From Sphingomonas sp. 35-24ZXX (GTDB taxonomy: Bacteria > Pseudomonadota > Alphaproteobacteria > Sphingomonadales > Sphingomonadaceae): a DNA stretch of 64,000 bases. This document shows positions 55,072-63,518 of this stretch, one piece after another. The notes beneath the pieces were generated by a model that saw only the letters and a program-made list of their open reading frames with translations, was not told the origin of the DNA and ran no database searches. The position numbers and the translations under genes were made by a program. The stretch lies in NCBI RefSeq assembly GCF_000786215.1, contig NZ_JROG01000003.1, positions 1-64,000 on the forward strand, given 5' to 3'. Every line of letters starts with the position of its first letter. The first letter of the stretch is position 1.

Positions 55072-55884
55072 TCATGACCCCTGCTTGGGCGGCAGCGGAA
55101 AGAAAGACGATGTCCGCGCGATATAGTCGGCATAATCGGGGCGCGTCTTCTTCAACCCGCGCTCGAGCATCGCGGCGCCGCTCCACTTCACCAGCGTGAA
55201 GTTGAGGAACACCGGGCCGATCAGGCTGGCGAGCGCGACATCCCAACCGGTGGACAGCGCGACGATCCAGATGCCCCACCAGGTGCAGGCGTCACCGAAA
55301 TAATTGGGGTGACGGGTATAGCGCCAAAGGCCGGTGTTCAGCACCTTGCCCTTGTTGGCTGGGTTGGCGCGGAACTGCTCCAACTGCCAGTCGCCGATGG
55401 TCTCGAAGGCGATACCGACCAAAGCGATCGCCGCACCTGCCAGCGCCAGCGCGTCGACCGCTCCGCCGCGCCAGATGCCGAGCTGCGCGGGCAGGCAGAC
55501 CATGAACAGCAGCGGCCCCTGCAGCAGGAACACCTGCAGCAGCGATGTCTTGGCAAAGCTCCAGCCCTTTTTGTCCCGGGCAGAGGCGATGATCTTGGCA
55601 TAGCGCGGATCGACGCCATTGCGCCGCCAACGGACAAACAGATGGATGCCTAGCCGCAGTCCCCACAGAGCGGTCAGCATGAGCAGCAGCGCGGATGCCG
55701 GCGATGCCGCACCGCTCAACCAGAAGGTGGTGGCCGCCAGCAGCACCATCCCCATCGGCCAGACGGCATCGATGAACGATACATCCTTGATCGCGACGGA
55801 GACGCCCCACAACACGATCATCACGCCAAAGATCAGCACCAGATTGTGCAACAGCAGGGGAATGGCATCGGTCACGGGGATCAC
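55072..55884 (-). CDS. DUF1295 (steroid 5-alpha-reductase-like) membrane protein
   Basis: About 270 residues from a GTG at 55884 that overlaps the acyltransferase stop by four bases (GTGA). About six to seven membrane helices; WGLRLGIHLFVRWRRNG, FETIGDWQLEQFRANPANKGKVLNTGLWR (in parts) and YTRHPNYFGDACTWWG are the DUF1295 signature, shared with isoprenylcysteine methyltransferases and steroid reductases. Substrate unknown, probably a lipid or isoprenoid. The open frame continues upstream to 56100 in a frame antisense to sense, but that part is not coding. Confidence 0.85.
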   Translation of the reverse strand: MIPVTDAIPLLLHNLVLIFGVMIVLWGVSVAIKDVSFIDAVWPMGMVLLAATTFWLSGAASPASALLLMLTALWGLRLGIHLFVRWRRNGVDPRYAKIIASARDKKGWSFAKTSLLQVFLLQGPLLFMVCLPAQLGIWRGGAVDALALAGAAIALVGIAFETIGDWQLEQFRANPANKGKVLNTGLWRYTRHPNYFGDACTWWGIWIVALSTGWDVALASLIGPVFLNFTLVKWSGAAMLERGLKKTRPDYADYIARTSSFFPLPPKQGS

Positions 55885-56513
55885 AGGCGGCTGTCCTTGA
55901 TGATGTCGGTGCCCGCGCGGTCCGGATGGCGCGGGGTCACGCTCTTGTAAAATTCCATGATCTTCTTCATGTCCTCGGCATAATCGCCGGTAGGCATGAT
56001 CGCAGGGCCCAACCCGCCGACCTTGCGGCCGTAATCCATCAGACCGCACACCAGGGGCACCCGCGCGGCGAGCGCGATCTGGTAGAAGCCGGTGCGCCAC
56101 TGGCGCACATTGCCGCGGGTGCCTTCGGGCGCGATGGTTAGCATGAACTCGTCGCGACGCGCGAATTCCTCGACCATCTGCTGCACCTGGCCGCGGTTGT
56201 AGCTGCGCTCGACCGGAACGCCGCCCATGTCGCGCATGAAACGGCCCAGCGGCCAGCGGAACAGCGAGGTCTTGGCCATGAAATGCGCCTTGATGCCAAG
56301 GTCGCCGGTAAGGCCCAGAAAATACAGAAAATCCCAGTTGCTGGTGTGCGGTGCCGCGATGATCACGAAACGGCGCGGCTCGGGCACCATGCCCTCGGCG
56401 CGCCAGCCATGGCTGCGATACAGCATCAGCAGAAGGCGTCTGACAAGGCGTGACAGCAGTGTCGGCGGGCGATCATCGGTGCGGGGCGGCCAGCCCTCTT
56501 GCTGAACATCCAT
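55881..56513 (-). CDS. PlsC-like 1-acyl-glycerol-phosphate acyltransferase family protein
   Basis: A 210-residue protein. HTSNWDFLYF is the HX4D acyltransferase motif, GGVPVERS the second block and IAPEGTRGNVRQWRTGF the EGTR block. It should transfer an acyl chain to a lysophospholipid or similar. Translational coupling to the DUF1295 gene suggests the two act on one lipid. Confidence 0.88.
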   Translation of the reverse strand: MDVQQEGWPPRTDDRPPTLLSRLVRRLLLMLYRSHGWRAEGMVPEPRRFVIIAAPHTSNWDFLYFLGLTGDLGIKAHFMAKTSLFRWPLGRFMRDMGGVPVERSYNRGQVQQMVEEFARRDEFMLTIAPEGTRGNVRQWRTGFYQIALAARVPLVCGLMDYGRKVGGLGPAIMPTGDYAEDMKKIMEFYKSVTPRHPDRAGTDIIKDSRL

Positions 56514-56636
56514 GATCCGTAAAACCCGCCCCCGATCTGATCCCTTGCGCCAGATACGGCTCCGAGAGTGCAGAAGATGCGGCGATCAGGCAAATGTTAT
56601 TGATGCAGGTTGGTGCAAATTTGCAAACGCACGCGA

Positions 56637-56963
56637 TCAGCCCGTGACCAGCGCTGCCAGATCGGCCGCAATCTGGACCCCATTGCCGGCGATATGCACC
56701 TGCTTGTTGCGTCCGGTTTCGCCCGAGCGGATGGTGATATCGCGTTTGCGCAGGCCCAGCCTTGCAGCCAGCAGATCGACCAGTGCGGCGTTGGCCGCGC
56801 CTTCCGATGGCGGGGCTGCAATTCGCACCATCATCACCGCCCGGCCTTCGGCACCAGCGCCAATCCCCGCCACGACGCTGCGACTGGCGCGGGGCGTCGC
56901 CCTTACCGACAGCAAAACCCCGCCCGGCACGATGCGCCAGGGCGGGGTCGGATGTTTGGACAC
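56637..56963 (-). CDS. DUF167/YggU family protein
   Basis: A 108-residue protein with the YggU fold signature: RATPRASRSVVAGI, then VRIAAPPSEGAANAALVDLLA and ITIRSGETGRNKQVHI. Function not established. It follows the DUF885 gene by 22 bases on the same strand. Confidence 0.9.
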   Translation of the reverse strand: MSKHPTPPWRIVPGGVLLSVRATPRASRSVVAGIGAGAEGRAVMMVRIAAPPSEGAANAALVDLLAARLGLRKRDITIRSGETGRNKQVHIAGNGVQIAADLAALVTG

Positions 56964-56985
56964 GTGAGGGGATCCGGCCAGCGGA

Positions 56986-58806
56986 TCAGCCCTTGGTGGC
57001 GACGATCCAGCGGTTGATCTTGTCTTCCAGCACGCTCATCGGCAGCGCGCCGGTATTGAGCACCTGGTCGTGGAACTCGCGCGGGTCGAACTTGGCGCCC
57101 AGTTCCTTTTCCGCCTTGGCCTTCAGCCGCTGGATGGTCAGCGCGCCGATCTTGTAGGCCAGAGCCTGGCTGGGGATGGCAATGTAGCGCTCGACTTCGG
57201 CGGTGGCGTCGGTTTCGCCCATCGACGAGTTGTCGAGCATGTACTTGATCGCCTGTTCGCGGGTCCAGCCCTTCGAATGAATGCCACTGTCGACCACCAG
57301 GCGCATCGCCCGCAGCATCTCGTCATCCAGATGGCCAAAGCGCTGATAGGGGTCGGTGAACAGCCTCATCGGATAGCCCAGCTTCTCCGAATACAGCGCC
57401 CAGCCTTCGACATAGGCGGTATTGCCACCAAAGCGCATGAAGGCGGGAAGAGCCTCGTTTTCCTGCGCCAGGCTGATCTGGAAATGGTGCCCAGGTGCGC
57501 CTTCGTGCAGATACAGCGTGGTCATGCCCGGCGTGGTGCGGCTGGGCAGGTCATAGGCGTTGAAGTAGAAGATACCCGGACGCGAGCCATCGGGATTGCC
57601 CGACTGATAGCTGCCGCCGGCCTCGAACTTCTCGCGAAATTCCTCATAGGGCCGGATTTCGAGCGGGGTCTTGGGCAGGATCTTGAACTGGGTGGAAATG
57701 ACCGCATCGACCTTCTTGCCGATATCGTAATAGCCCTGGGTCAGAGCCTCGCGGGTCGGCATCTTGAACTTGGGGTCGGTGCGCAGATGGTTGAAGAACT
57801 CGGGCAGGGTGCCCTTGAAGGCGACCTCGGCCCGGATCGTTTCCATCTCGGTGAGGATGCGCTTGACCTCGCTGAGCCCCAGATTGTGCACTTCATCGGC
57901 GGTCAGCGGCAGCGTGGTGGTCTGCTCGATCAGATAAGCATAAAGCTTGTCGCCGCCCTTCATGTACTTGAGGCCGACGCCCTCGCGCGCGTCCTTCAGA
58001 TAGTCGTTCGCCAGATAATCGCGCAGCCGCGTGTAGGCGGGGTAGATCTCGTCGGTGATAACCTTGCGATATTCGGCGGTAAAGCGTGCCTTGTCCGCCT
58101 CGCTGAAGTCGGCGGGCAGTTGCTTGATCGGGCCGTAATAGGGCGATTCCTCGGGAGCCTGCTTCAGCTGCGTGTCGAGCTGTTCGATCACGTTGCGGAT
58201 CGTCAGCTTGGTTTCGAACACGCCCGATGCCTGGCCTTCCTTGAAGCGCGCGATCGAACGGTCGAGCAGCAAGACGAACTCCTTGTGCCGCTTGAGGTTG
58301 TTTTCATAGTCGACGACCGTCTTGAACGGCGCGGTGCCGGTGCCCGAGGCGAAGTTCGGGTAGAAGGTGTGGAAGCCGAAGAAGTGGTTGAGCGGGCGCA
58401 CCGCGGTCAACGGCAGATATTCAGGCGACAATCCCTTGATCAGATCCTTCTGGTTGCGCTCGAAGATGTCATAGGCAATCTGGTTGGTAGCGGTCAGCTT
58501 GGCCCGGTCGATCTTGGCCAGCGCCACCAGATTCTCTTCGGCCGCCTGGCGTTCGCCCGCATAATATTCGTCGGTGACATAATCGCCCAGGCGATCGGCA
58601 TAGCGCAGATCGCCGCGGAACAGCCCGCCGATCGGGTTGCGCTTGAGCTGCGCCTCGTCATCGGCAGCAAAAAGGGCTGTCAGCCGAGCATCTTCCGACT
58701 GGGGGGCAGCCTCTGTCGCGGTCTGCGCCAGCGCGGGCGAAAGGCTGAGCGGGGCAGCGAGTGCGGCGCTGGCGAGCAGAAGCATGGTCTGGCGGAATGA
58801 CGTCAT
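56986..58806 (-). CDS. DUF885 family periplasmic hydrolase (putative metallopeptidase)
   Basis: A 606-residue protein with a Sec signal peptide (LLASAALAAPLSLSPALAQ). The DUF885 hallmark TLYLHEGAPGHHFQISLAQE, with an HExxxxHH-like metal site, lies near residue 430, and YVEGWALYSEKLG follows. The family is thought to comprise zinc carboxypeptidase-like enzymes acting on peptides outside the cytoplasm; no substrate can be told here. Single gene with the DUF167 gene after it. Confidence 0.88.
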   Translation of the reverse strand: MTSFRQTMLLLASAALAAPLSLSPALAQTATEAAPQSEDARLTALFAADDEAQLKRNPIGGLFRGDLRYADRLGDYVTDEYYAGERQAAEENLVALAKIDRAKLTATNQIAYDIFERNQKDLIKGLSPEYLPLTAVRPLNHFFGFHTFYPNFASGTGTAPFKTVVDYENNLKRHKEFVLLLDRSIARFKEGQASGVFETKLTIRNVIEQLDTQLKQAPEESPYYGPIKQLPADFSEADKARFTAEYRKVITDEIYPAYTRLRDYLANDYLKDAREGVGLKYMKGGDKLYAYLIEQTTTLPLTADEVHNLGLSEVKRILTEMETIRAEVAFKGTLPEFFNHLRTDPKFKMPTREALTQGYYDIGKKVDAVISTQFKILPKTPLEIRPYEEFREKFEAGGSYQSGNPDGSRPGIFYFNAYDLPSRTTPGMTTLYLHEGAPGHHFQISLAQENEALPAFMRFGGNTAYVEGWALYSEKLGYPMRLFTDPYQRFGHLDDEMLRAMRLVVDSGIHSKGWTREQAIKYMLDNSSMGETDATAEVERYIAIPSQALAYKIGALTIQRLKAKAEKELGAKFDPREFHDQVLNTGALPMSVLEDKINRWIVATKG

Positions 58807-59099
58807 TGGTGGCGGAACCTTCCCGGTCTGAAAATGGGGCGCAGGCCGGGCATAGAGACCAGCATTGCGGATAGCGCGGCGCTATCATGGCGGATGCGGC
58901 GCTGCAACGGCGGCGCAATGGTGCTGGTCGAACCCATTGATACGTTGGTGGAAACAGATCACCGCGCGTTGCGGTGGATCGAGCGCGTCGATTAACATGC
59001 ATCAACTTATCGATGAAACTTTATGCCGCACCGGTGGTTTTATCTTTCGAGTGCCGCCCATTGGGGGACGCACCAGACCAAATTGGAAACGTAACCGCC
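58807..59099. other. Intergenic region between DUF885 and receiver genes
   Basis: About 290 bases between divergent genes, holding promoters of both. I looked for an EcfG-type GGAAC-N16/17-GTT promoter before the receiver gene and did not find one with correct spacing. Confidence 0.35.
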
Positions 59100-59507
59100 A
59101 TGCCCGCCCGGATCCTCATCGTTGAAGACGAGTTTCTCGTCGCACTCGACATGCAGGTCGGGCTGGAAGACGCGGGCCACGAGGTTGTCGGTGTTGCCGA
59201 CGACTGGAAGTCGGCGATGCGTCTGGCAGAACGCAGCCCCAGCGTCGCTCTGGTCGATATCAACCTGTGCGATGGCGCGACTGGACCCTCGATTGGCGCC
59301 TGGCTGGGGCAGGACATCGGCTGCACGGTAATTTTCGTGACCGCCAATCCGCGCCAGATCGACGTTCCGATCCCCGGAGCGTTGGGCGTGATGATCAAGC
59401 CGGTCGATAGCCGCCAGGTCGTCGAGGCCGTCAGCTTTGCGGCGGCAGCCCGTCAAGGTCTGCCGACACCCACGCCGCCTGCCTGCCTGATGCTGCTGTC
59501 GTCCTGA
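59100..59507 (+). CDS. Single-domain response regulator
   Basis: A 135-residue CheY-like receiver from the ATG at 59100 (MPARILIVEDEFLVALDMQ). It has the acidic pair in VEDE, the phosphoacceptor aspartate in ALVDINLCD, Thr in FVTAN and Lys in MIKPVD; no output domain. It is convergent with the HWE kinase gene, which is its probable partner, and with the Crp-like gene forms a signalling cluster. Confidence 0.9.
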   Translation: MPARILIVEDEFLVALDMQVGLEDAGHEVVGVADDWKSAMRLAERSPSVALVDINLCDGATGPSIGAWLGQDIGCTVIFVTANPRQIDVPIPGALGVMIKPVDSRQVVEAVSFAAAARQGLPTPTPPACLMLLSS

Positions 59508-59521
59508 TGGGGGCAAGCCGG

Positions 59522-59543
59522 CGATTTGCAACTTCGCAAATCG
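59522..59543. terminator. Bidirectional hairpin between receiver and HWE kinase genes
   Basis: Perfect 8-bp stem CGATTTGC/GCAAATCG with a 6-base loop between two convergent stops, followed on the plus side by TGCTTCGTTT. A good candidate for a terminator used from both sides. Confidence 0.6.
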
Positions 59544-59554
59544 TGCTTCGTTTC

Positions 59555-60643
59555 CTAGACTGGAGCGCCATCTGCGCGCTTGAGCCGGCTCGCCGAAATC
59601 CGCATATCGACGCGCAATCCCTCCGGCAGCCAATGTCGCTCGATCCCGCCAGCCAGCTGCTGGGTGACGGCCAGCTGTACCAGCCGCGTGCCGAAGCCCG
59701 TTTCCGCCGGCTCGCCAGCAAGGGGAGGGCCATGGCGTTCGATCCAGTTCACCTGCACGTCATCGCCCACCTGCGCCACCTCGATGGCCACGGTGCCAAT
59801 GTCTGATGACAAAGCCCCGTATTTTGCCGAATTGGTCGCAAGCTCGTGGAACACCAGGGCGATCGGCGTCGCGCTGCGATCATCGATGTCAGGATCATCG
59901 CCGGTGATCGTCAATCGGCCTTCGCCCAGCGCCGGATAGGCGCTCAGAATTTCGCCGAGCAATCCGCGCAGCGTGGACGCGACCGAGACCGGGCGGGATT
60001 GTTCGCTGTGCGGGCGGGCGAATTCGTGTGCACGGCCGAGGGCCGCGATACGATCCTGCAGTTCCTCCGCCAGCGGGCGCAACTGCGGGCTTTGCCGGGC
60101 GGACATGCCGATCAAACCGTTGATGACGGCGAAAATGTTCTTGATCCGGTGGCTCAGCTCCCGGCTCAGAATCTCGTTTTCCTCCATCATCATCTTGGAT
60201 TCGTGGATGTCGGTGCAGGTGCCGATCCAGCGAACGATGGTTCCGGCCTCGTTGCGCAACGGCAGCGCACGGCCCAGAGTCCAGCGATATTCGCCGCTGT
60301 GATGCCGCAGCCGGTAGGTGATTTCATAGGGATCGCCGGTCTCGAGCGAGTGGCGCCAGACGCTCCAGGCAAATTGCTGATCGTCGGGATGGAACACGTC
60401 GTTCCAGCCTTCGCCGTCGGTCGAACCGTCGGGGACACCGGTAAACTCGTACCAGCGCGCATTGTAATAATCGTGGAAGCCGTCGGGCAGTGTCGACCAG
60501 ACCATCTGCGGCATGGCGTCGGTGAGGATGCGGAAGGCGGAATTCATCCGCTGCAGCGTATCGCGCGCGGCAACGACGCCATCGTCATCGGCGACCGGCG
60601 AACCAATACCGAAGGCGCGCGACAGAAAATCAAGGTCAGACAT
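59555..60643 (-). CDS. PAS-HWE sensor histidine kinase
   Basis: About 362 residues from the ATG at 60643. No membrane helix, so cytoplasmic. A PAS domain spans about 35-155 (MPQMVWSTLPDGFHDYYNAR, then GEYRWTLGRALPLRNEAGTI). The HWE kinase core follows: ELSHRIKNIFAVINGL with the phosphoryl His, VFHELATNSAKYGALS (N box) and VNWIERHGPP with the WxE motif that names the family. HWE kinases in alphaproteobacteria often sense light, redox or general stress through PAS. It lies 53 bases after the Crp-like gene on the same strand. Confidence 0.92.
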   Translation of the reverse strand: MSDLDFLSRAFGIGSPVADDDGVVAARDTLQRMNSAFRILTDAMPQMVWSTLPDGFHDYYNARWYEFTGVPDGSTDGEGWNDVFHPDDQQFAWSVWRHSLETGDPYEITYRLRHHSGEYRWTLGRALPLRNEAGTIVRWIGTCTDIHESKMMMEENEILSRELSHRIKNIFAVINGLIGMSARQSPQLRPLAEELQDRIAALGRAHEFARPHSEQSRPVSVASTLRGLLGEILSAYPALGEGRLTITGDDPDIDDRSATPIALVFHELATNSAKYGALSSDIGTVAIEVAQVGDDVQVNWIERHGPPLAGEPAETGFGTRLVQLAVTQQLAGGIERHWLPEGLRVDMRISASRLKRADGAPV

Positions 60644-60657
60644 GGGCCAGCTTTCTA

Positions 60658-60671
60658 GCGGACTCGTCCGC
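60658..60671. promoter_or_regulatory. Perfect short palindrome before the HWE kinase gene
   Basis: GCGGAC-TC-GTCCGC lies between the Crp-like stop and the kinase ATG, 15 bases before the start. It could be an operator or a small RNA hairpin that affects kinase translation. Confidence 0.3.
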
Positions 60672-60696
60672 ACTATGACAGTCGGTTGCTCGAGGC

Positions 60697-61434
60697 TCAC
60701 GCTCTGGCGGCGGGAAACCAGCTGGTGTCGATCGCGCTGAAGCGATCGACGAAGCGGGAAATCTCGATCAGCCGGGGTTCGTCCAGCAGGGTGACGGTGC
60801 TGCGATTGCGGGTAATCAGCTTTTCCTCGGTCATCTGCCGGATCAGACGGTTCACATGGACCTGCGTCAGCCCCACGGCATCGCCCAGATCGCTCTGAGT
60901 CAGCGGGATGCGGACCACGGGATTGCTCTCGCCGCTGACAGCCCGCATGCGGGCCGCGATCGAGAGAAACAGGTTGGCGAGCCGCGCCTTGCCTTCGCTC
61001 CGGCCAATCGCCCGCAGCCGATCGGCCAGATCGATGCTTTCCATCTGGCTCATCGAAAAGAACAGCGCGGCCAGCCTGGGGTGATGGATGAAGGTCTCGC
61101 CCAGAGCCTTGCGGGGAAACCGGCAGACGACCATGTCGGTCGCTGCGACGATGCTGGATGCGGCATCGCGAAAGGCAATTCCCGCAGCGCCGATCAGATC
61201 GCCCGAAAAATGGAACCGCAGAATCTGGCGCTTGCCATTGGGCGGGCGCGTCTCGGAATGGGCCCAGCCATGGTGCACGATCAGCAGCTCGGACACATCA
61301 TCACCCTCCTGCCACAGCACGCTGCCTGATGGATATTCCTTGGGATCGCGCTCGAGCGCGGAGACGGCTTTCATCTCTCCAGCGGTCAGCGCAAGATAGC
61401 GGTTGAGCCGGACGACGAAACAACTGTCTGACAT
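60697..61434 (-). CDS. Crp/Fnr-family transcription regulator
   Basis: About 245 residues from the ATG at 61434. The N-terminal cyclic-nucleotide-binding-like beta roll (about 20-130) includes YPSGSVLWQEGDDVSELLIV and FSGDLIGAAGIAF; a long helix follows and then a Crp-type helix-turn-helix (IPLTQSDLGDAVGLTQVHVN). There is no FNR four-Cys cluster, and the cAMP-contact residues are not obviously kept, so the signal is unknown. Upstream and on the other strand lies the acyl-CoA synthetase gene. Confidence 0.9.
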   Translation of the reverse strand: MSDSCFVVRLNRYLALTAGEMKAVSALERDPKEYPSGSVLWQEGDDVSELLIVHHGWAHSETRPPNGKRQILRFHFSGDLIGAAGIAFRDAASSIVAATDMVVCRFPRKALGETFIHHPRLAALFFSMSQMESIDLADRLRAIGRSEGKARLANLFLSIAARMRAVSGESNPVVRIPLTQSDLGDAVGLTQVHVNRLIRQMTEEKLITRNRSTVTLLDEPRLIEISRFVDRFSAIDTSWFPAARA

Positions 61435-61562
61435 GGCCGGGCTCCTGCAACAAACACCATCCGGCAGGCCCGCCGGGATGCTGACAATTTCCAAACGCTT
61501 CTGGTCCTCGGCCGCTAGGCTTTAGGACGGCACCGACTAATTATCCAGCAAATTCATAATAT

Positions 61563-61574
61563 TAACATATGTTA
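61563..61574. promoter_or_regulatory. 12-bp palindrome upstream of acyl-CoA synthetase
   Basis: TAACATATGTTA is a perfect AT-rich palindrome in the divergent region between the Crp-like gene and the acyl-CoA synthetase gene, within an AT-rich stretch that is probably promoter DNA. Confidence 0.35.
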
Positions 61575-61640
61575 TCAACTGGCGGTGCCAAGCTAGGAGT
61601 CTGTACGCCCGGCCCTGGAAAACGATCCGCAAAATCAGCC

Positions 61641-61659
61641 ATTGCACGCTGCGTGCAAT
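61641..61659. promoter_or_regulatory. 19-bp perfect palindrome, candidate operator
   Basis: ATTGCACGC-T-GCGTGCAAT: nine-base arms around one central base, no mismatch, 53 bases before the acyl-CoA synthetase ATG. A perfect operator of this size is typical of a dimeric regulator site. The factor is unknown; the neighbouring Crp-like protein or a TetR-type fatty-acid regulator are candidates. Confidence 0.55.
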
Positions 61660-61712
61660 TCCATAGGGTTGAGCCAACACCAAAAAAAACGCATAGAGAG
61701 GATCGCCTTATC

Positions 61713-63473
61713 ATGACGCTCACCCAGAGCCTGACTGCCCCAGAGACGCTTGCCGACAGCTGGAGTGCGCCTGCGGGCTGGCCTGCCATGTCGCTCAAGC
61801 AGATCGAGGGGATGCTGTGCGCGCCGGGTCAGCCGTTCGAGATGGAAACCATCGTCATCGATGGCATTGCCACGCGCTGCTGGAAGAACGCACCGCCCAG
61901 CCTGGCGGCACTGGCGCAGGTGGCGCGGATGCACGGCGACAAGACCTTCATCGTCTACGAGGACGAGCGCGTCAGCTACGACGCCTGGTTCCGCGCCGCC
62001 GCTACGCTGGCGCATCACCTGCAGGCTGCAGGAATCGGCAAGGGCGACCGGGTGGCGCTGGCGATGCGCAACCTGCCCGAATGGCCGGTGGCGTTCTTTG
62101 CCATCGTCAGCATCGGCGCGATTGCGGTGCCGCTCAATGCCTGGTGGACGGGCGCCGAACTGGCCTATGGTCTCGCTGATTCCGGCGCGAAGCTGCTGAT
62201 TGCCGATGCCGAACGGCTGGACCGGATCGCCCCGCACCTGGGCGAGCTCTCCGCCTTGGAAGCGATGCTGATCAGCCGCAGCCTTGGGGATCTGGCCGCG
62301 CCTGCTTCGCGTCTTGAGGATATCATCGGCGCGCCGCCCGCTTATGCGGCGCTGGCGGCGGCCGAGCTGCCGGTGGTGGACATCGCCCCCGACGATGCCG
62401 CGACGATCTTCTACACCTCGGGTACCACCGGCAACCCCAAGGGGGCGTTGGGCAGCCACCGCAACATGACCACCAACATCATGACTTCTGCCTATGCCGG
62501 GGTACGATCGTCGCTGCGCCGCGGCGAAGCGCCGCCCGCGCCTGAACCTGCGGTGATGCTCACCGTCATTCCGCTGTTCCACGTCACCGCCTGCAGCGCA
62601 GGGATGACCGGCATCATGTTCAGCGGATCGACCATGGTGTTCATGCACAAATGGGATGCGCAAAAGGCGCTGCAGATCATCGAGCGGGAACGTGTGACAG
62701 CCACCGGCGGCGTTCCGACCATCGCCTGGCAGCTGATCGAGCATCCCGATCGCGACAAATACGACCTGTCGTCGCTCAAGTCGATTTCCTACGGCGGCGC
62801 GCCCTCCGCGCCCGAGCTGGTCCGCAAGATCCGCGAAGTGTTCGGCGCATTGCCTGGCAATGGCTGGGGCATGACCGAGACGATGGCGACGGTGACCAGC
62901 CACACAGCAGAGGATTATCTCAACCGGCCCGACAGCTGCGGCCCTGCGGTGCCCGTGTGCGACCTCAAGATCATGGACGCCGATGGCCTGACCGAGATGC
63001 CTGCGGGCGAAGTGGGCGAGCTCTGGGCGCGGGGCCCGCAGATCGTGAAGGGATACTGGAACAAGCCGGAGGCGACAGCGGCCACCTTCGTCGATGGCTG
63101 GGTGCGTACCGGAGATCTGGCGCGGATCGACGAAGAGGGCTTCTGCTACATCGTCGATCGCGCCAAGGACATGATCATCCGCGGCGGCGAGAACATCTAT
63201 TCGTCCGAGGTCGAGAACGTGCTGTACGACCACCCCGCCGTCACCGATGCGGCGTTGATCGGCCTGCCGCACCGCACCTTGGGCGAAGAGCCCGCCGCCG
63301 TCGTCCATCTCGCGCCGGGAACCAGCGCGAGCGAGGCGGAGCTGCAGGCCTGGGTGCGCGAACGGCTGGCCGCGTTCAAGGTGCCGGTCAGGATCGTGTT
63401 CTGCCACGAAACGCTGCCGCGCAATGCCAATGGCAAGATCCTCAAGAAGGATCTCGCGGGCCTGTTTGGCTGA
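61713..63473 (+). CDS. AMP-dependent acyl-CoA synthetase (fatty-acid CoA ligase type)
   Basis: A 586-residue enzyme from the ATG at 61713, preceded by GAGAGGA. ANL-superfamily motifs are complete: [20 protein letters not shown] (P-loop), [66 protein letters not shown] (hinge) and [11 protein letters not shown] with the catalytic lysine. It activates a carboxylic acid, probably a medium or long fatty acid, to its CoA thioester. Regulated presumably through the palindromes upstream. Confidence 0.92.
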   Translation: MTLTQSLTAPETLADSWSAPAGWPAMSLKQIEGMLCAPGQPFEMETIVIDGIATRCWKNAPPSLAALAQVARMHGDKTFIVYEDERVSYDAWFRAAATLAHHLQAAGIGKGDRVALAMRNLPEWPVAFFAIVSIGAIAVPLNAWWTGAELAYGLADSGAKLLIADAERLDRIAPHLGELSALEAMLISRSLGDLAAPASRLEDIIGAPPAYAALAAAELPVVDIAPDDAATIFYTSGTTGNPKGALGSHRNMTTNIMTSAYAGVRSSLRRGEAPPAPEPAVMLTVIPLFHVTACSAGMTGIMFSGSTMVFMHKWDAQKALQIIERERVTATGGVPTIAWQLIEHPDRDKYDLSSLKSISYGGAPSAPELVRKIREVFGALPGNGWGMTETMATVTSHTAEDYLNRPDSCGPAVPVCDLKIMDADGLTEMPAGEVGELWARGPQIVKGYWNKPEATAATFVDGWVRTGDLARIDEEGFCYIVDRAKDMIIRGGENIYSSEVENVLYDHPAVTDAALIGLPHRTLGEEPAAVVHLAPGTSASEAELQAWVRERLAAFKVPVRIVFCHETLPRNANGKILKKDLAGLFG

Positions 63474-63481
63474 ACTGCTGG

Positions 63482-63511
63482 TCCGGGGCCGGGCGAGGGC
63501 CTGGCCCCGGA
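63482..63511. terminator. Strong hairpin between convergent genes
   Basis: Perfect 9-bp stem TCCGGGGCC/GGCCCCGGA with further pairs toward the loop, nine bases past the acyl-CoA synthetase stop and just before the stop of the convergent membrane protein gene. Likely a bidirectional terminator although the T-run is short. Confidence 0.6.
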
Positions 63512-63518
63512 TTGCGCT

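Noticed and set aside
58985-59099. EcfG-type stress promoter before the receiver gene
   Set aside because: A GGAAA and a CGTT occur nearby, but the spacing is about 12 bases, not the 16-17 expected.
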